NCBI GenBank assembly: GCA_030704615.1
Contig: CM060731.1
Location: 70,290,756-70,350,755, forward strand
Length of the DNA stretch: 60,000 nt
Source: Takakia lepidozioides
Taxonomy: Eukaryota > Streptophyta > Takakiopsida > Takakiales > Takakiaceae
Reading direction: 5' to 3'
Shown in pieces: positions 45,181-55,218 of the stretch. The notes under the pieces are model-generated. The model was not told the origin of the DNA. It was given only the letters and a program-made list of their open reading frames with translations, and made no database searches. How positions within the stretch are numbered: position 1 is the first letter of the stretch; every line of letters starts with the position of its first letter. A program made the position numbers and the translations under genes.

Positions 45181-46080
45181 CCCTGGCTGAATGGATGACA
45201 CTAAAATAATGGAGCTTGAAATCTGGCCCTCTTGGACGAATCTGGGCCCACACTCTATCCCTGCTCCTTCAGCTATCTATGCCTCTGCACAAAATCATGC
45301 ATACATCCTTGCCTTCCTGCTAGCAGCTGACAATGACAGCCTAGAATTGTTCCAGCAAACACCCCCAACCCTACTATCAACAAGCAATGAGCTAACTTAC
45401 AAAATTCAATATGCATCTCAGGGCCGTGTCTGATGAGAGGGCAAAACAGGCTGAAATAGGTCGAAGAAGAACCTGTGCCCTCACCACACTGTCCTTGATC
45501 TTGTGTCATGACCCATGGAGGATTTGACCGACAAAAGGACCTCTTGTGTGTGATGCTTGTGTCTGTAGTCAGGTAATGTCGGATTGGTCAGTGAGAACCT
45601 GCACCACGGTGCAGCTGAGCAGGCAGACATTGAAACACGGCCTGCTAAGACCAAGCTGACTCTCCCAAGAACCTTATAAACATCAGGAAGAATATCAAAT
45701 CATGGTACTAACAGGAGCCAGCAACCCACATTTGCAGGATGGACAAACTTCTTCACATCATACATTAAGAAAAAGCCACACTTTGCGATTGCGGTTGTCG
45801 CACCCTTGTGAAGGATCTTTAAAAAGCTCATGCCAGCTCTGTTCAATGATTCAAATTCAGGGCTGAGTCTGATGAGAGGGCAAAACAGGCTGAAATAGGT
45901 CGAAGAAGAAGGTGCCCTCACCACATTGTCCTCGACCTTGTGTCATGACCCATGGAGGATTTGACTGAACATGAACCCAAGATGACCTCTAGTGTGTGCT
46001 GCTTGTGTCTGTAGTTAGGTAATGTCGGATTGGTCAGTGAACCTTGATATGTAGGTTGTCCCACCATTGTGAAGGATAAA
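45181..46080 (-). pseudogene. OSB-like WWD blocks, cargo copy 2
   Basis: Nucleotide similarity to 6600-6870 and 7400-8340. The minus strand near 45860-45780 reads WHELFKDPSQGCDNRNRKV (the WW of the motif lost), and near 46080-46040 YPSQWWDNLHIKV. Frames are interrupted by stops. Confidence 0.55.
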
Positions 46081-47010
46081 TATGCTCACCTTTTTCCCTG
46101 GGATTCTCACTGGAGAACGCTCTCCTGGATGCGCCGTTTGAAGAAATGCCCTCCGCACAGTCGAGCTCTTTCTAACCCTTCTTGACACTTCATGGCTGTA
46201 TATTATAGATCGCCTCGGTAAGCCAAACCTATCTAAACCTGTTCTAAATGCCAGGCCTTATCAACCTATGTAGCCATTGTGCTCTCTCTCTCTCTCTCTC
46301 CTTTGAACATCAAACAGAAGCAGGGAAGAAAAGGGTCAGTCTCGACGTAGGGTTACTTCGTTCAAGAAGTTATTTTCGGATTTTTCGGTCAATCCGGGCA
46401 GATAGAAAGAAATTGACGACGTACGAAACGTGGCGACGACACGTGGCTACGACACGTGGCGACGATGATGTGGCACTATGGCACCCTATTCCTGCTCTAC
46501 GCTAAATTAGCTCTCGACCTTCGGTCGTCGCTAGAATAAGTTAATACACAAATGTTATCGTTATGGACTTTTTTCTTTCATGGTACATTACCAAAATGAA
46601 AAAAATGACTCACTATAAAGAGACACTTTTCTTAAAGAAACTAAAATGGCAAATCTAATAGATTAATATTCAATTATGTAAATTTCATATACATTTAAGT
46701 ACCCTAAAAAACAGTGAATCTTCAAATTGTTCTATAGGAGGAAAATGAATGAATTAAAGAAACTCCCTTTATTGAAAATGTGTATTTGCCTATTACAAAG
46801 GACCGCCAAGAAAGATATGGATTTTTTCATGTAATTAGAGGTTTACGATTTATGGTTTACGGTTTATTTTAATGTTGACCTTAGGATTTCGACAACTTAA
46901 TCTAATCACAATTTGTTTATTAAAATGAATTTGCCTTATACGTCCATTGACTTTCTCATTCAATGCATTGCATTTCTATTTTCAAACTTTACCAAGGACT
47001 ACAAATGAGG
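46081..47010. other. Intergenic; three CACGTG/ACGTGG motifs, then AT-rich
   Basis: CT tract at 46273-46290. ACGTGGCGACGAC-type repeats at 46427-46460, including CACGTG at 46440 and 46453, which might be subterminal sequence of the second CACTA element, but no terminus follows. 46560-47010 is AT-rich without genes. Confidence 0.4.
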
Positions 47011-47847
47011 ACTTTTCTGAGCCACCGTAGCTTGCTTTCACCCATAGATGTCGAGACATGGGCCTGGCCGGGTCCCGTGCGCCCTACGCCTTTGTTGGGC
47101 GCATGATCCTCTTCTCCATGGTTGACCTACACTAGCCAGTATTTTTCCTCCCATGACCTGCTAAGTAGGTCACCTTCCTTGACACATTTCTTTTTTGGTC
47201 ACATACGTGCAAAAGCGCCGTGGAAACCACCGGACGGGTCCGTCCCATCCGTTCCATGGTGGTGCATGGAAAGGGGTGTGAGTGGATGTGACCTGTGGTC
47301 AATGGATATGACCCATGGTCAAACCCATTTTTGGATGATGTCATGTAACGGGAACGGGTTTACTTGGAAAGTAACCTGAGTCTAGTCCAGTCCGCTGGAG
47401 GGTCATTCTACGTGCAGAGTGGACTGAGTCTCTACCATTCCGCTGGAGGGTCCATTGTCTGGAGTTTACCTGCTAAGTCCACTGGAGGGTCTGCCAGTCC
47501 GTTGGAAGGTCCGCCGTGGAAAATTTTCAGAAAGAACCATTTTACAAAATATATAATTAATACCATTTATTACCTTAGCTCCTTACGACCAGACATGAAT
47601 TGAACACCAAACCTCCTGTTTATTATGAGTTGTTCTTAACCACCATACTATCCTTCTATGGACCTTGGAAATAACTAATGTTTTATCTGCATTCCCATTA
47701 CATATTTTATATGTTTTATGGGCCGCAATAGACCTGCTTGCCTGACTGAGCCGGAGTGGACCCTTTGGGACCCCTCTCTGCTATGGTGGCCCCGCCGCAG
47801 GCATACGTGTGCGCATTGAAGATGCTATTATTTTTCAATGAAAAGCT
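47011..47847. repeat. Repeat family R1, copy 1
   Basis: Begins near TGAGCCACCGTAGCTTGC and ends near GCGCATTGAAGATGCTATTA; both ends recur in order at 54651-54970. The interior carries about four copies of CCGCTGGAGGGTC-like units (47389-47516). No coding sequence. Probably a non-autonomous transposable element. It abuts inverted LEA promoter sequence at 47848. Confidence 0.5.
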
Positions 47848-48277
47848 CACCAGGCTGCGCAATTGCAGTTCGGCATGTTTGCGACACGGAAGGATCTTTG
47901 TGCACGGGCATCTAAAAGTATGAATCGACTCCAACCAGGCCACAACAAGTTGCTCTGTTGAAAATGATTTTATAGACTTATCAAGTCTGTGTTCCGTTGT
48001 GTTGCGCTTATTTGTTTTTCTCGATAAAGTTTGTAGCTATTGTGCAGCAGAGAAAACAGAACTGTGTGTGTAGCATGTGGCAGTTGCATTTGTTTGCTCA
48101 CTAGATTCATAATCTATTGCAAGCAGTTTAATTGGAGTTATATCTCTCTTACATCATGTTGATACATTTGTTCTCTCTCCAGACAAGAAGGTGGCGAAAA
48201 CTTTGCATTTCATATTACTTCCAAAGATCTGTAATCTATAGTTTTCAACCAGAGATATTGCTTGAAGAGGGTGTTCA
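47848..48277 (-). repeat. Inverted LEA intergenic/promoter fragment (copy C)
   Basis: Read on the minus strand, 48277-47970 matches the spacer downstream of LEA units (35930-36229; 55590-55850), and 47965-47848 matches the upstream half of the LEA promoter, ending at GCAGCCTGGTG just before where the TATA tract should be. No LEA coding sequence is present. Confidence 0.75.
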
Positions 48278-48467
48278 TGACATTTACAGAAGATTCACAA
48301 ACTAAGTGTTCATGAAATTGAATTCAAGAGTTTATATACAGTTGGAGTTGCAGGCACAACTCTATGTCATTGTAATTCAAGGGTAATCTTGCTACCTGCT
48401 AGAACCAACTAGATGGTACCATGTAAAACTGCTGGCTAGCTACAGGTCAGGTATGGATAATCCAACA
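48278..48467 (-). mobile_element. Isolated copia LTR, inverted
   Basis: 190 bases from TGTTGGATTATCC (at 48467, minus strand) to AAATGTCA (48278), matching 38039-38223. No PBS or polyprotein adjoins. The flanking bases do not form an obvious 5-bp duplication. Confidence 0.75.
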
Positions 48468-50141
48468 CCTTCCCTCGCACTTGACCTCATTTCTTAGACG
48501 TTGCCAAAGATGTTGCGCACCTCACTTCAGTAAGCTCCCCCCTCAAGTCATAGTTACTCGCTTGATGCACGCGCCTAACTCCCAATCTGGCCGCCGAGCC
48601 AACTTGGAGCTTCGGCTGCTCACCGGGGCATAACGGTCCCCCTTTGATCTCCCAAAGAACCCTCCAACGGTTTGGAACCAGAGGAATTCCCTTTGGTAGT
48701 TGGCAGTCCGGAACAGCTCCCCACTCTTTGGTCACTTTCCGGCTCGCTCACTTACTCACTAGTTTTTGGTCACCAACGGGCTTGCACCGTTCTCGGGGTT
48801 ACTACTCCCTATATATACTTCTGTAGCTGTCCGCGGGGGTTTCACAAACAACCATGCCATTTTATGGCGAACCACCACGAACACCCTCGACTCCCGGTGA
48901 TGAGTGGCGGTGAGTCTTGGCCCACCCACCACGGCCCCTATGGACCGTGATGAGTCCCAAGACTCCCCACGACTCCCACCACGAGGTCTCCGCCCCAGGG
49001 TGAGTCCTATGCCACCCCCACTAAGTCCCGCTAAGCTACCACCACCCCTTGTGGAGCCACCCCCACCGCAACCCGGTGTGCGGGGCTCCACCTAGTGAGC
49101 GCCTCCGCCTCCTTGAGTGCCTTGGGCACTCAAGGGTGCTTCAGCCCGCCATACCTATCACTGCCACTGCCCCCACCACAGGGGCAGCCCCTCTTGTGTC
49201 CCGACCCCCTGCCCTCAAGGCAAAGGGCCGCGGCACACACCCCTACCAACAAGGAGTCGATGTCCTCATCGGCTTGTCCATTTTGTGGAAACGAACATCC
49301 AAGTTGTGGCGTCCCACATCAAGGAGTTTGTTTCCGTACCATGGTGTCCTATGGCAAAGAACCAAACCCCACACTTGACTCTACTCTCTACTAGCTAGTT
49401 CGGCCGACTTCCTCCAAGTCCCGGCCAAGGGTGGAGCCTCTCAAGTTCCTCCCAGTGCACTCTTCTTGGCCTATTTCAAGGCCAGGGAACGATCCTCCCC
49501 GAGGATCGAATCGCCTTACTTCAACAACATTGCTTGCGACTACTCATGATGCCGCTTTTGGCATCACCTTGAGCAAGGGTTCACCTCGAACCCTCTTTGA
49601 CTAGGAAGATAACCTTGAACCAACCGTGCGCCCCAATCACTACAATTGGGTCCGCCTTGGAATGCTGGCCTGAGGTACGGGAACACGCCGAAGCCGCACT
49701 ACGACTTCGTCCCGAGACTACACGATTATAGTACGTGAACGGAAGCACGTAGCTTCCGCGTTAGCCCACACTACAAGGCAACCCCCTCGGTAGCGCAGTT
49801 ATAGTACGCGCACGCGCCAGGTGCGCACTAGCACGTGAACTCCTAAAGAAGGCGCAAGTTTCCTTGCCCCTTGGATGGGAGTCACCCGATTTCGGCACTG
49901 CGCAAACACACAATTAACCCAATTTACCTCTCCCACTTTTGTAAGCTAGCATGCATTCTACACACTAGCCAACCACACCATGCATCACCATTCCAAACAA
50001 AATAGGACGCACAACATTTGGAACCCATTTCCTTTATAACAAATTTTTGTACAATACAAGTTTTTGCAATCAGATTCCTAAGCTAGCTAAGCCGGGCTAA
50101 GCATGCATTTCCTCCCCCACGCTCCAAGGTTGATGTCCCCA
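48468..50141 (-). mobile_element. Putative 3' UTR/LTR of a chromodomain Ty3 element
   Basis: This noncoding, Pro/CACC-rich stretch lies directly 3' (minus strand) of a Ty3 integrase/chromodomain end, so it is expected to hold the 3' UTR and LTR. No second LTR copy is present to fix the boundaries. Short repeats GTACGTGAACGGAAGCACGT and related occur at 49730-49860. No gene recognised. Confidence 0.4.
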
Positions 50142-50592
50142 TCAACGCTTTTTCCGCTTTTGAGGTCGCCCTTCCAAAACTGCAACCGCCTCGGATGCGT
50201 TTCCCATTTCTAAGGCACGCACCCAAGATGCCTCCACATGATGATAGCCCTTCCATTTGACGAGATACTCCGTTTCTCGGTTCTTGAACCTCCTCGACTT
50301 AAGTACTGCCTCCACCTCGTACTCAGGTTCATTTTCATGATCCAACAGCACAGGTGGCGGACGCAACACTTGATGCCGATTCGGACGCGCTTCATCTTTG
50401 AAGTAAGGCTTTAAAAGGGAGACGTGGAATACTGCGAAAGGGTCCCGCATACGGAGGTACGAACTTTGGACTCACTTCCGAAGGTAGTCGGAAATTCTTG
50501 ATGTTCAACCAGACCTCCGTGCCTGCCTCAAACTTCACTTCCTTCCGCTTCCGATTCGTCCGGTGTCCCCGTGTCCCCTTTCTCATCCTCAT
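50142..50592 (-). pseudogene. Chromovirus integrase C-terminus with chromodomain
   Basis: Minus strand: a frame 50592-50392 with KFEAGTEVWLNIKNFRLPSE and KFVPPYAGPF (the GPF/Y module), then after a frame change FHVSLLKPYFKD and YEVEAVLKSRRF, ETEYLVKWKGYHHVEASWV, a chromodomain with its aromatic and Trp-Lys-Gly-Tyr core, and a stop at 50142. The chromodomain steers integration to heterochromatin in this clade. The rest of the polyprotein is missing because plus-strand PPR sequence begins at about 50600. Confidence 0.85.
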
Positions 50593-50599
50593 GGTCTGT

Positions 50600-52770
50600 A
50601 CTCCGAAGTTATTTTTTCCTCACTTATTTCAATACATTTCCCTGGCCCACAATACCCTCGTGGACATGTATGTCAATTAATGTTGGAGGCATTTCAGCAG
50701 ATTCAGATACGTTTGTTTGTCTCTTGCTTAAGTGCATCAAGATGAAAGGTCTGGAAGCTGGAAAGCAGGTGCACACTCACATTATCCAAAGTGGATTCAT
50801 GCCAAGGATGCGAAGGGAGTTTTCAACACTATGGCTGAACAAGATGTGGTGTCGTTGCACGCTATGCTTGCAGGGTATGCACAGCAGGGACGTGGGTTGG
50901 TGGCTTTGGAAACCTATGATCAATTGATGGGGGAAGGGGTGAAGTCCAACCACATCACGTTTGTTTGTGATTCCAATGCTTGTGCAAGCCTGACAGCCCT
51001 GGAAAAGGGTAAAGAGGTCCATGGTGACATTGTCAAAGCTGGGATTGTACCAGATGTCATTCTGAACTCTGCCCTGGTGGACATGTATGCCAAATATGGG
51101 TGCATTGAGGATGCGCAAGCTTGGGAGCCCTGGAAAAGGGGAAAGAGGTCCATGGTGACATCGTCAAAGCTGGAATTGTACCCGATGTTATTCTGAACAA
51201 TGCCCTCATGGACATGTATGCCAAATGTGGGAGCATCGAGGATGCGAAGGCAGTGTTCACCTATATCGCTGAATGAAATGTGGTGTCGTGGAACGCAATG
51301 CTTGCAGGGTATGCATAGCAGGGGCGTGGGATGGAGGCTTTGGAGACCTATGAGCAAATGATAGGGGAAGGGGTGAAGCCCGACCACATCACGTCTGTGT
51401 GTTTGCAAGTCTGGCAGCCCTGGAAATGAGCGAAGAGGTGCATGGTTGCATCGCAAAAGCAGGAGTTGGTGAGAAGAATGATGAAGGTCAGAGGGGTTAG
51501 AAAGGAGTTAGGTCGCTGCTGCATTGAGATTTGCAACAGGGTGCACACCTTCACTGTAGATGACAGGTTGCATCCCAGAATTAAGGAAATCATGCTGAGC
51601 TGAGAAGATTGTTTGGGCAGATGAAAGGAGGCGGGGTATGTGCCTGACACGTGCTTTGTATTTCATGATGTGGGGAAGGAGGAAAAGGAATTTTCTCTTT
51701 GCCACCACAGTGAGAAGCTGGCCATTGGTTTTGGGCTGATCAGGTTTGTGTGTGTTTGCAGTGCGTGTGCAAGCCTGGCAGCCCTGGAGAAGGGCAAAAG
51801 GTGCATGGTTGCATTGCCAAAGCTGGAATTGTACCAGATGTGATTCTGAACAATACCCTCATGGACATGGATGCCAAATGTGGGAGCATTGAGGATGCGG
51901 AGGGAGTGTTCTTGCTTGCAAGATATGCCAGTAGGGGCGCAGGATGGAGGCCTTGGAGACCTATGAACAAATGCTTGGGAAAAGGTGAAGTGCAACCACA
52001 TCACGTTTGTGTGCGTTGGCAATGCTTGTGCAAGCCTGGCAGCCCTGGAAAAGGGAAAAGTGTGGGTCCAGATTCAGCAGCAGCGACACAATTCATAAAA
52101 TCAGGCACTGCTAATGAAGACACCTTCTTCAAAACATTTCACCCTGTTTTCCCCTCTTATCGAAATCGTCCTTAAATTTTCATGTTCATTTCTGCAAGTT
52201 ACTGGTTGAGTAAACCTTTGATAGTTTGCTGAGATGTGGTGTCGTGGAACTTGATGCTTGCAGGGTATGCACAGCAGGGGCACTGGATGAGGCTTTGGCA
52301 CCAGATGTTGTGTTTGGCACACTATGTAAATCCACTAAGACCAGGGAGTAATTGAGCAGCTCAGTCTGAACCCTTTCCTAGTGCCAACAAACTCTGATGT
52401 GGATTCACGCCAAGAAAGGTCTGGAAGCTGGAAAGCAGGTGCACACTCACAAACATCGCAGGGTATGCACAGCAGGGACGTGGGATGGTGGATTTGGAGA
52501 CCTATAATCAAATTATGGGGGAAGGGGTGAAGCCCAACCACATCATGTTTTTGTGTGATTGCAATGCTTGTGCAAGCCTGGCAGCCCTGGAAAAGGTCAA
52601 AAGAGGTCTATGGTGACATTGTCAAAGCTGGAATTGTACCAGATGTCATTCTGAACTCTGCCCTGGTGGACATGTATGCCCAATGTGGGTGCATTGAGGA
52701 TGCAAAGCAAGGAACTTATGTGTACTCTGTTTATGTACTGGGTGTGGCAGGGAGGCTTTGGAGATTGTGA
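50600..52770 (+). pseudogene. PPR fragment array with OSB tail, plus strand (cargo copy 3)
   Basis: At least four PPR stretches with broken frames: 50641-51110 (GLEAGKQVHTHI, GVFNTMAEQDVVSLHAMLAG, then VPDVILNSALVDMYAKYG), 51120-51430, 51735-52060 ([20 protein letters not shown]) and 52410-52720. Units are near-copies of each other and of the minus-strand cargo in the CACTA elements. At 52055-52175 the PPR unit runs directly into an OSB tail (AAATQFIKSGTANEDTFFKT), with the PDF motif between deleted. No targeting peptide, no continuous frame and no DYW end, so non-functional. No CACTA terminus is seen on either side. Confidence 0.7.
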
Positions 52771-53312
52771 ATGGGTGATGCCTGGTAGGTGAACGTTATG
52801 TGTATTCTGATGCCTTTGCCAGTCTTTGAGCACTGAAAAAGTGCAGATGGATCTGTATGTATTTGTAAGCCTATACGTTCTGATGTGAGGTTCTCTGGTT
52901 TTATGACAGGAACAAAACAATTGTGATCAGGAAGTGAAGGGCCATCTCCTATTGGAATTCCTCAATCAACATAGCTGGGCCTGAATAAAACATCAATGGA
53001 CTAGGCCTTTCGTCTTCACTAGGTGTTGCTGCTAAAAAAATAACCGATTGTGAGAGGGTCCCTAATCCAATGATGCTTCCAAGTACAGGTGAAGCAGAGG
53101 AATATAACATATTGTTACATCGCACCTTGCACCTAACTTCCCAGCAAAGCGGTGTAGCATCAACCTCGGTCTGAGAGAGAAAGCCACAGTTATATAGATT
53201 AGCGTGATTAATTTTAAAGTCGCACTCGTAGGGTTTAATTCTCCTAAAAAACCCTACTTTCATCTGCCCCTGCCCCTCTCTCTCTCTCTCTCTCTGCACC
53301 ATACAAACAACC
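52771..53312. other. Intergenic upstream of 53313 ORF
   Basis: No gene. A (CT)n tract at 53275-53295 lies 18 bases before the ORF start and is the only notable element. Confidence 0.5.
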
Positions 53313-54036
53313 ATGTCAACGTCGGAAATAGCCGACACAATAGACACTGAAACGGACCAACAAATCCAAGAAATAGCCCACCAGGACATGACAAACGTGA
53401 TATACGACAGTTTCGCGTCCAATGACCATTATACCTTAAAGGTGGGGAACACATGGAAGCGCCTGCCCTACAGGACAAACTCCCATAGTGCCTTGTGGAA
53501 CGTCCCTTCGGACCGTGAAGAAATAGCAATCTTCGTAGGTATTGGCAAAACCGAGAATTACAGATTCGTGACTTTCGCCAAAGAACTAAAAGACGCAAAA
53601 TTCACAATATTGATAGAAGACAACCATTTCTTGTTCGACTATGCAAATACAATACAAAATGGTTCGATAATTGAAGGAGGAGAGGCGAGGACATGACGTG
53701 GATAGGTGTAAACAACATAAGCTTCACGAAAAGCTCCTAAAAATTGACGCAAACAACTTTGGCTCGACGTCCGGTAACAACAAACGTCAAAAAACAAACA
53801 ACGACGAGATGTACGATACAATAGAAGTCCTTAACGAAAATGGCCAAAAAATGGATGGAGAATCCGTACGTTCAGGGGATCTCGTTGCAGTCAAGTGTAA
53901 CATCCAATCTTGGATGAATTTTCGTCAAAAGAAACACGGGCTTTCATTCCAACTAGAAGGGGTCAAACTGTTGGCCAAAGCACGAGAGGAGACAGAGTCG
54001 AATGACGACAACTGGAGCAAAAGCATAGCTTGGTAG
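53313..54036 (+). CDS. Intronless ORF pair, unknown, possibly one frameshifted gene of foreign origin
   Basis: The first ORF (53313-53696, 127 residues, MSTSEIADTIDTETDQQ) overlaps the second frame (open 53671-54036), which has no ATG near its start. One base change within 53671-53693 would join them into about 240 residues. The product is Lys/Asn/Asp-rich and has no introns, unlike other host genes here. The second part has a basic/Gln-rich stretch (NNKRQKTNND) and then SGDLVAVKCNIQSW and LSFQLEGVKLLAKA, a strand-turn-strand pattern like the end of OB-fold ssDNA-binding proteins of large DNA viruses and phages. That comparison is weak and from pattern only. It could instead be a lineage-specific host or transposon gene. 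Good ATG context (ACCATGT). Confidence 0.4.
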
Positions 54037-54360
54037 AGCTTAAGTTAGACATATCTAAACGTTCCATGTAAGGGCCACCATATTTTATAAAGACGATCCT
54101 CCTTCTCCTTTTCAAAAAGTCTATCGTGTCCCAATGCATGCTCACAACGGATAATAAAAAAATACTGATTTATCATAGTCCAAATCTACTTGTTTACCAA
54201 GACAACCCTGAAAACCCCTCCAACTCTCTCTCAAGTTCCTCCAGTATGGCCCATCTGTCCGGACGTCCTTCTCAGAAATCGTCGCTAGTAGTGCGGAGCA
54301 ACGCGAAGCCCTAGTTGCATTTGGCCACGGCTTTTTCAAAAGTCCAATACTTCCGACAAC
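54037..54360. other. Intergenic, nothing recognised
   Basis: Short frames on both strands without features. Confidence 0.5.
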
Positions 54361-54361
54361 C

Positions 54362-54450
54362 AGCATGTAGTCCAGTGGTAATGGGCATATACCACGTTGG
54401 ATGTGGTTGTGGGTTCAAACCACGGTCTGGTGTGTCATGAAGGAAGAGAC
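54362..54450 (+). repeat. tRNA-derived SINE-like head
   Basis: TAGTCCAGTGGTAATGGGC (A-box-like) and GTTGTGGGTTCAAACCACGG (B-box-like) are spaced as in tRNA. It aligns with the 30717 sequence over the CCAGTGGTTA/GGGCA and GTGGTTGTGGGTTC blocks, defining a small family. Confidence 0.5.
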
Positions 54451-54650
54451 ACCATAAGTTACGTTCCCTTTGGGAGACGTCATACCCTCCAATATTTCCA
54501 AATATTTATGAATTGACTGATGATGCTTTAAAGTGGATAAGCATATTGTAGTAAGAATACACTATATGAATCCCATTTGATCTTTTTCATAGAATGTAAA
54601 GAGTATGTGTCAATAGAGAATAAGTATGTAGTGCAAAAATGATGTCGTTA

Positions 54651-54970
54651 GAGTTTTACTGAGCCACCCTAGCTTACTTTTACCCCATGGAAGTGCATGG
54701 AACCGGGTGCTTAACCCATTCTCCCTTGGTGTGACGTCAGCAGGATGGGAGAAGGGGTCACATAGAAAGTAACCCTCGGTCCACTCTCCACATAGAGTCG
54801 ACCCTCCAGCGGTGCTGACTGGACTAGACTGAAGAGTGGACCCTCCAACAACTCTCCAAAACAGATTAGACAATTAGAGGGACCCCATGGGCGGTGCGCT
54901 TATGAGCTATCCCCATCGGCCGTATTGGCTGGCCTACATGCGCATTGAAAGACGCTATTATTAAAAAAAT
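54651..54970. repeat. Repeat family R1, copy 2
   Basis: Begins ACTGAGCCACCCTAGCTTAC and ends CGCATTGAAAGACGCTATTA, with the interior much reduced relative to 47011-47847 but keeping GACCCTCCAGCGG units in the opposite sense. It directly precedes the TATA box of LEA copy D (54981). Confidence 0.5.
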
Positions 54971-54980
54971 CGTTGGCGTG

Positions 54981-55218
54981 TATATAAACGCTGCGTCTAC
55001 GGTCTGTCATCAACATCACCTCGTCTTCTGTTTCGTGTGACTCGCGCTCTTCCAATTGTGAGAAAGTGTTCGCTAGCACATCGCTGAAAATGCAGGCTGT
55101 CGAGAATGCCGCTGCAGAAGGGGACGCTGCCACTCAGACTGCCGCTGATCAAGCTTCCGAAAACCCCAGTGCTGTAGCCCCTGAAACTAGACAGGCGCAG
55201 CGACCAGCCAAATACTGA
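54981..55218 (+). pseudogene. LEA_1 copy D, internally deleted mini-ORF
   Basis: TATATAA at 54981-54987, then a leader matching copies A and B. The ATG at 55090 starts MQAVENAAAEG, which jumps in frame to the end of exon 2 (DAATQTAADQA) and stops at 55216-55218, 42 residues in all. The deletion removed most of exon 1, the intron and the Lys/Glu-rich core. The reading frame survives across the junction but the LEA_1 helical repeat is gone. The 3' region is conserved. Whether it is expressed is unknown. Confidence 0.8.

Larger units (their letters stand above)
42281..46080. mobile_element. Second CACTA end with PPR/OSB cargo, right end not found
   Basis: Begins CACTACAACAAATTGCGGCT at 42281, followed by TTTACGTCT, matching both ends of the 4403-10335 element. 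Its subterminal part (42520-42715) has the same CACGTG array, and the cargo downstream is the same PPR/OSB series in the same relative orientation. No matching right terminus is visible downstream, so it is either truncated or rearranged; 46080 is only the end of recognisable cargo. Confidence 0.65.

Noticed and set aside
47590-47655. Minus-strand tRNA/SINE-like sequence
   Set aside because: GGTGGTTAAGAAC and GGTGTTCAATTC only weakly resemble A- and B-boxes and the rest does not align with the other two SINE-like copies.
49629-49650. CACTACAATTGG as a third CACTA terminus
   Set aside because: Only the first eight bases match; no GGCTTTTACGTC block and no CACGTG array follow.
50600-52770. Functional PPR gene
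   Set aside because: Frame changes and stops every one to two repeats, no targeting peptide, no E/DYW domain, and near-identical repeated units typical of duplicated fragments.
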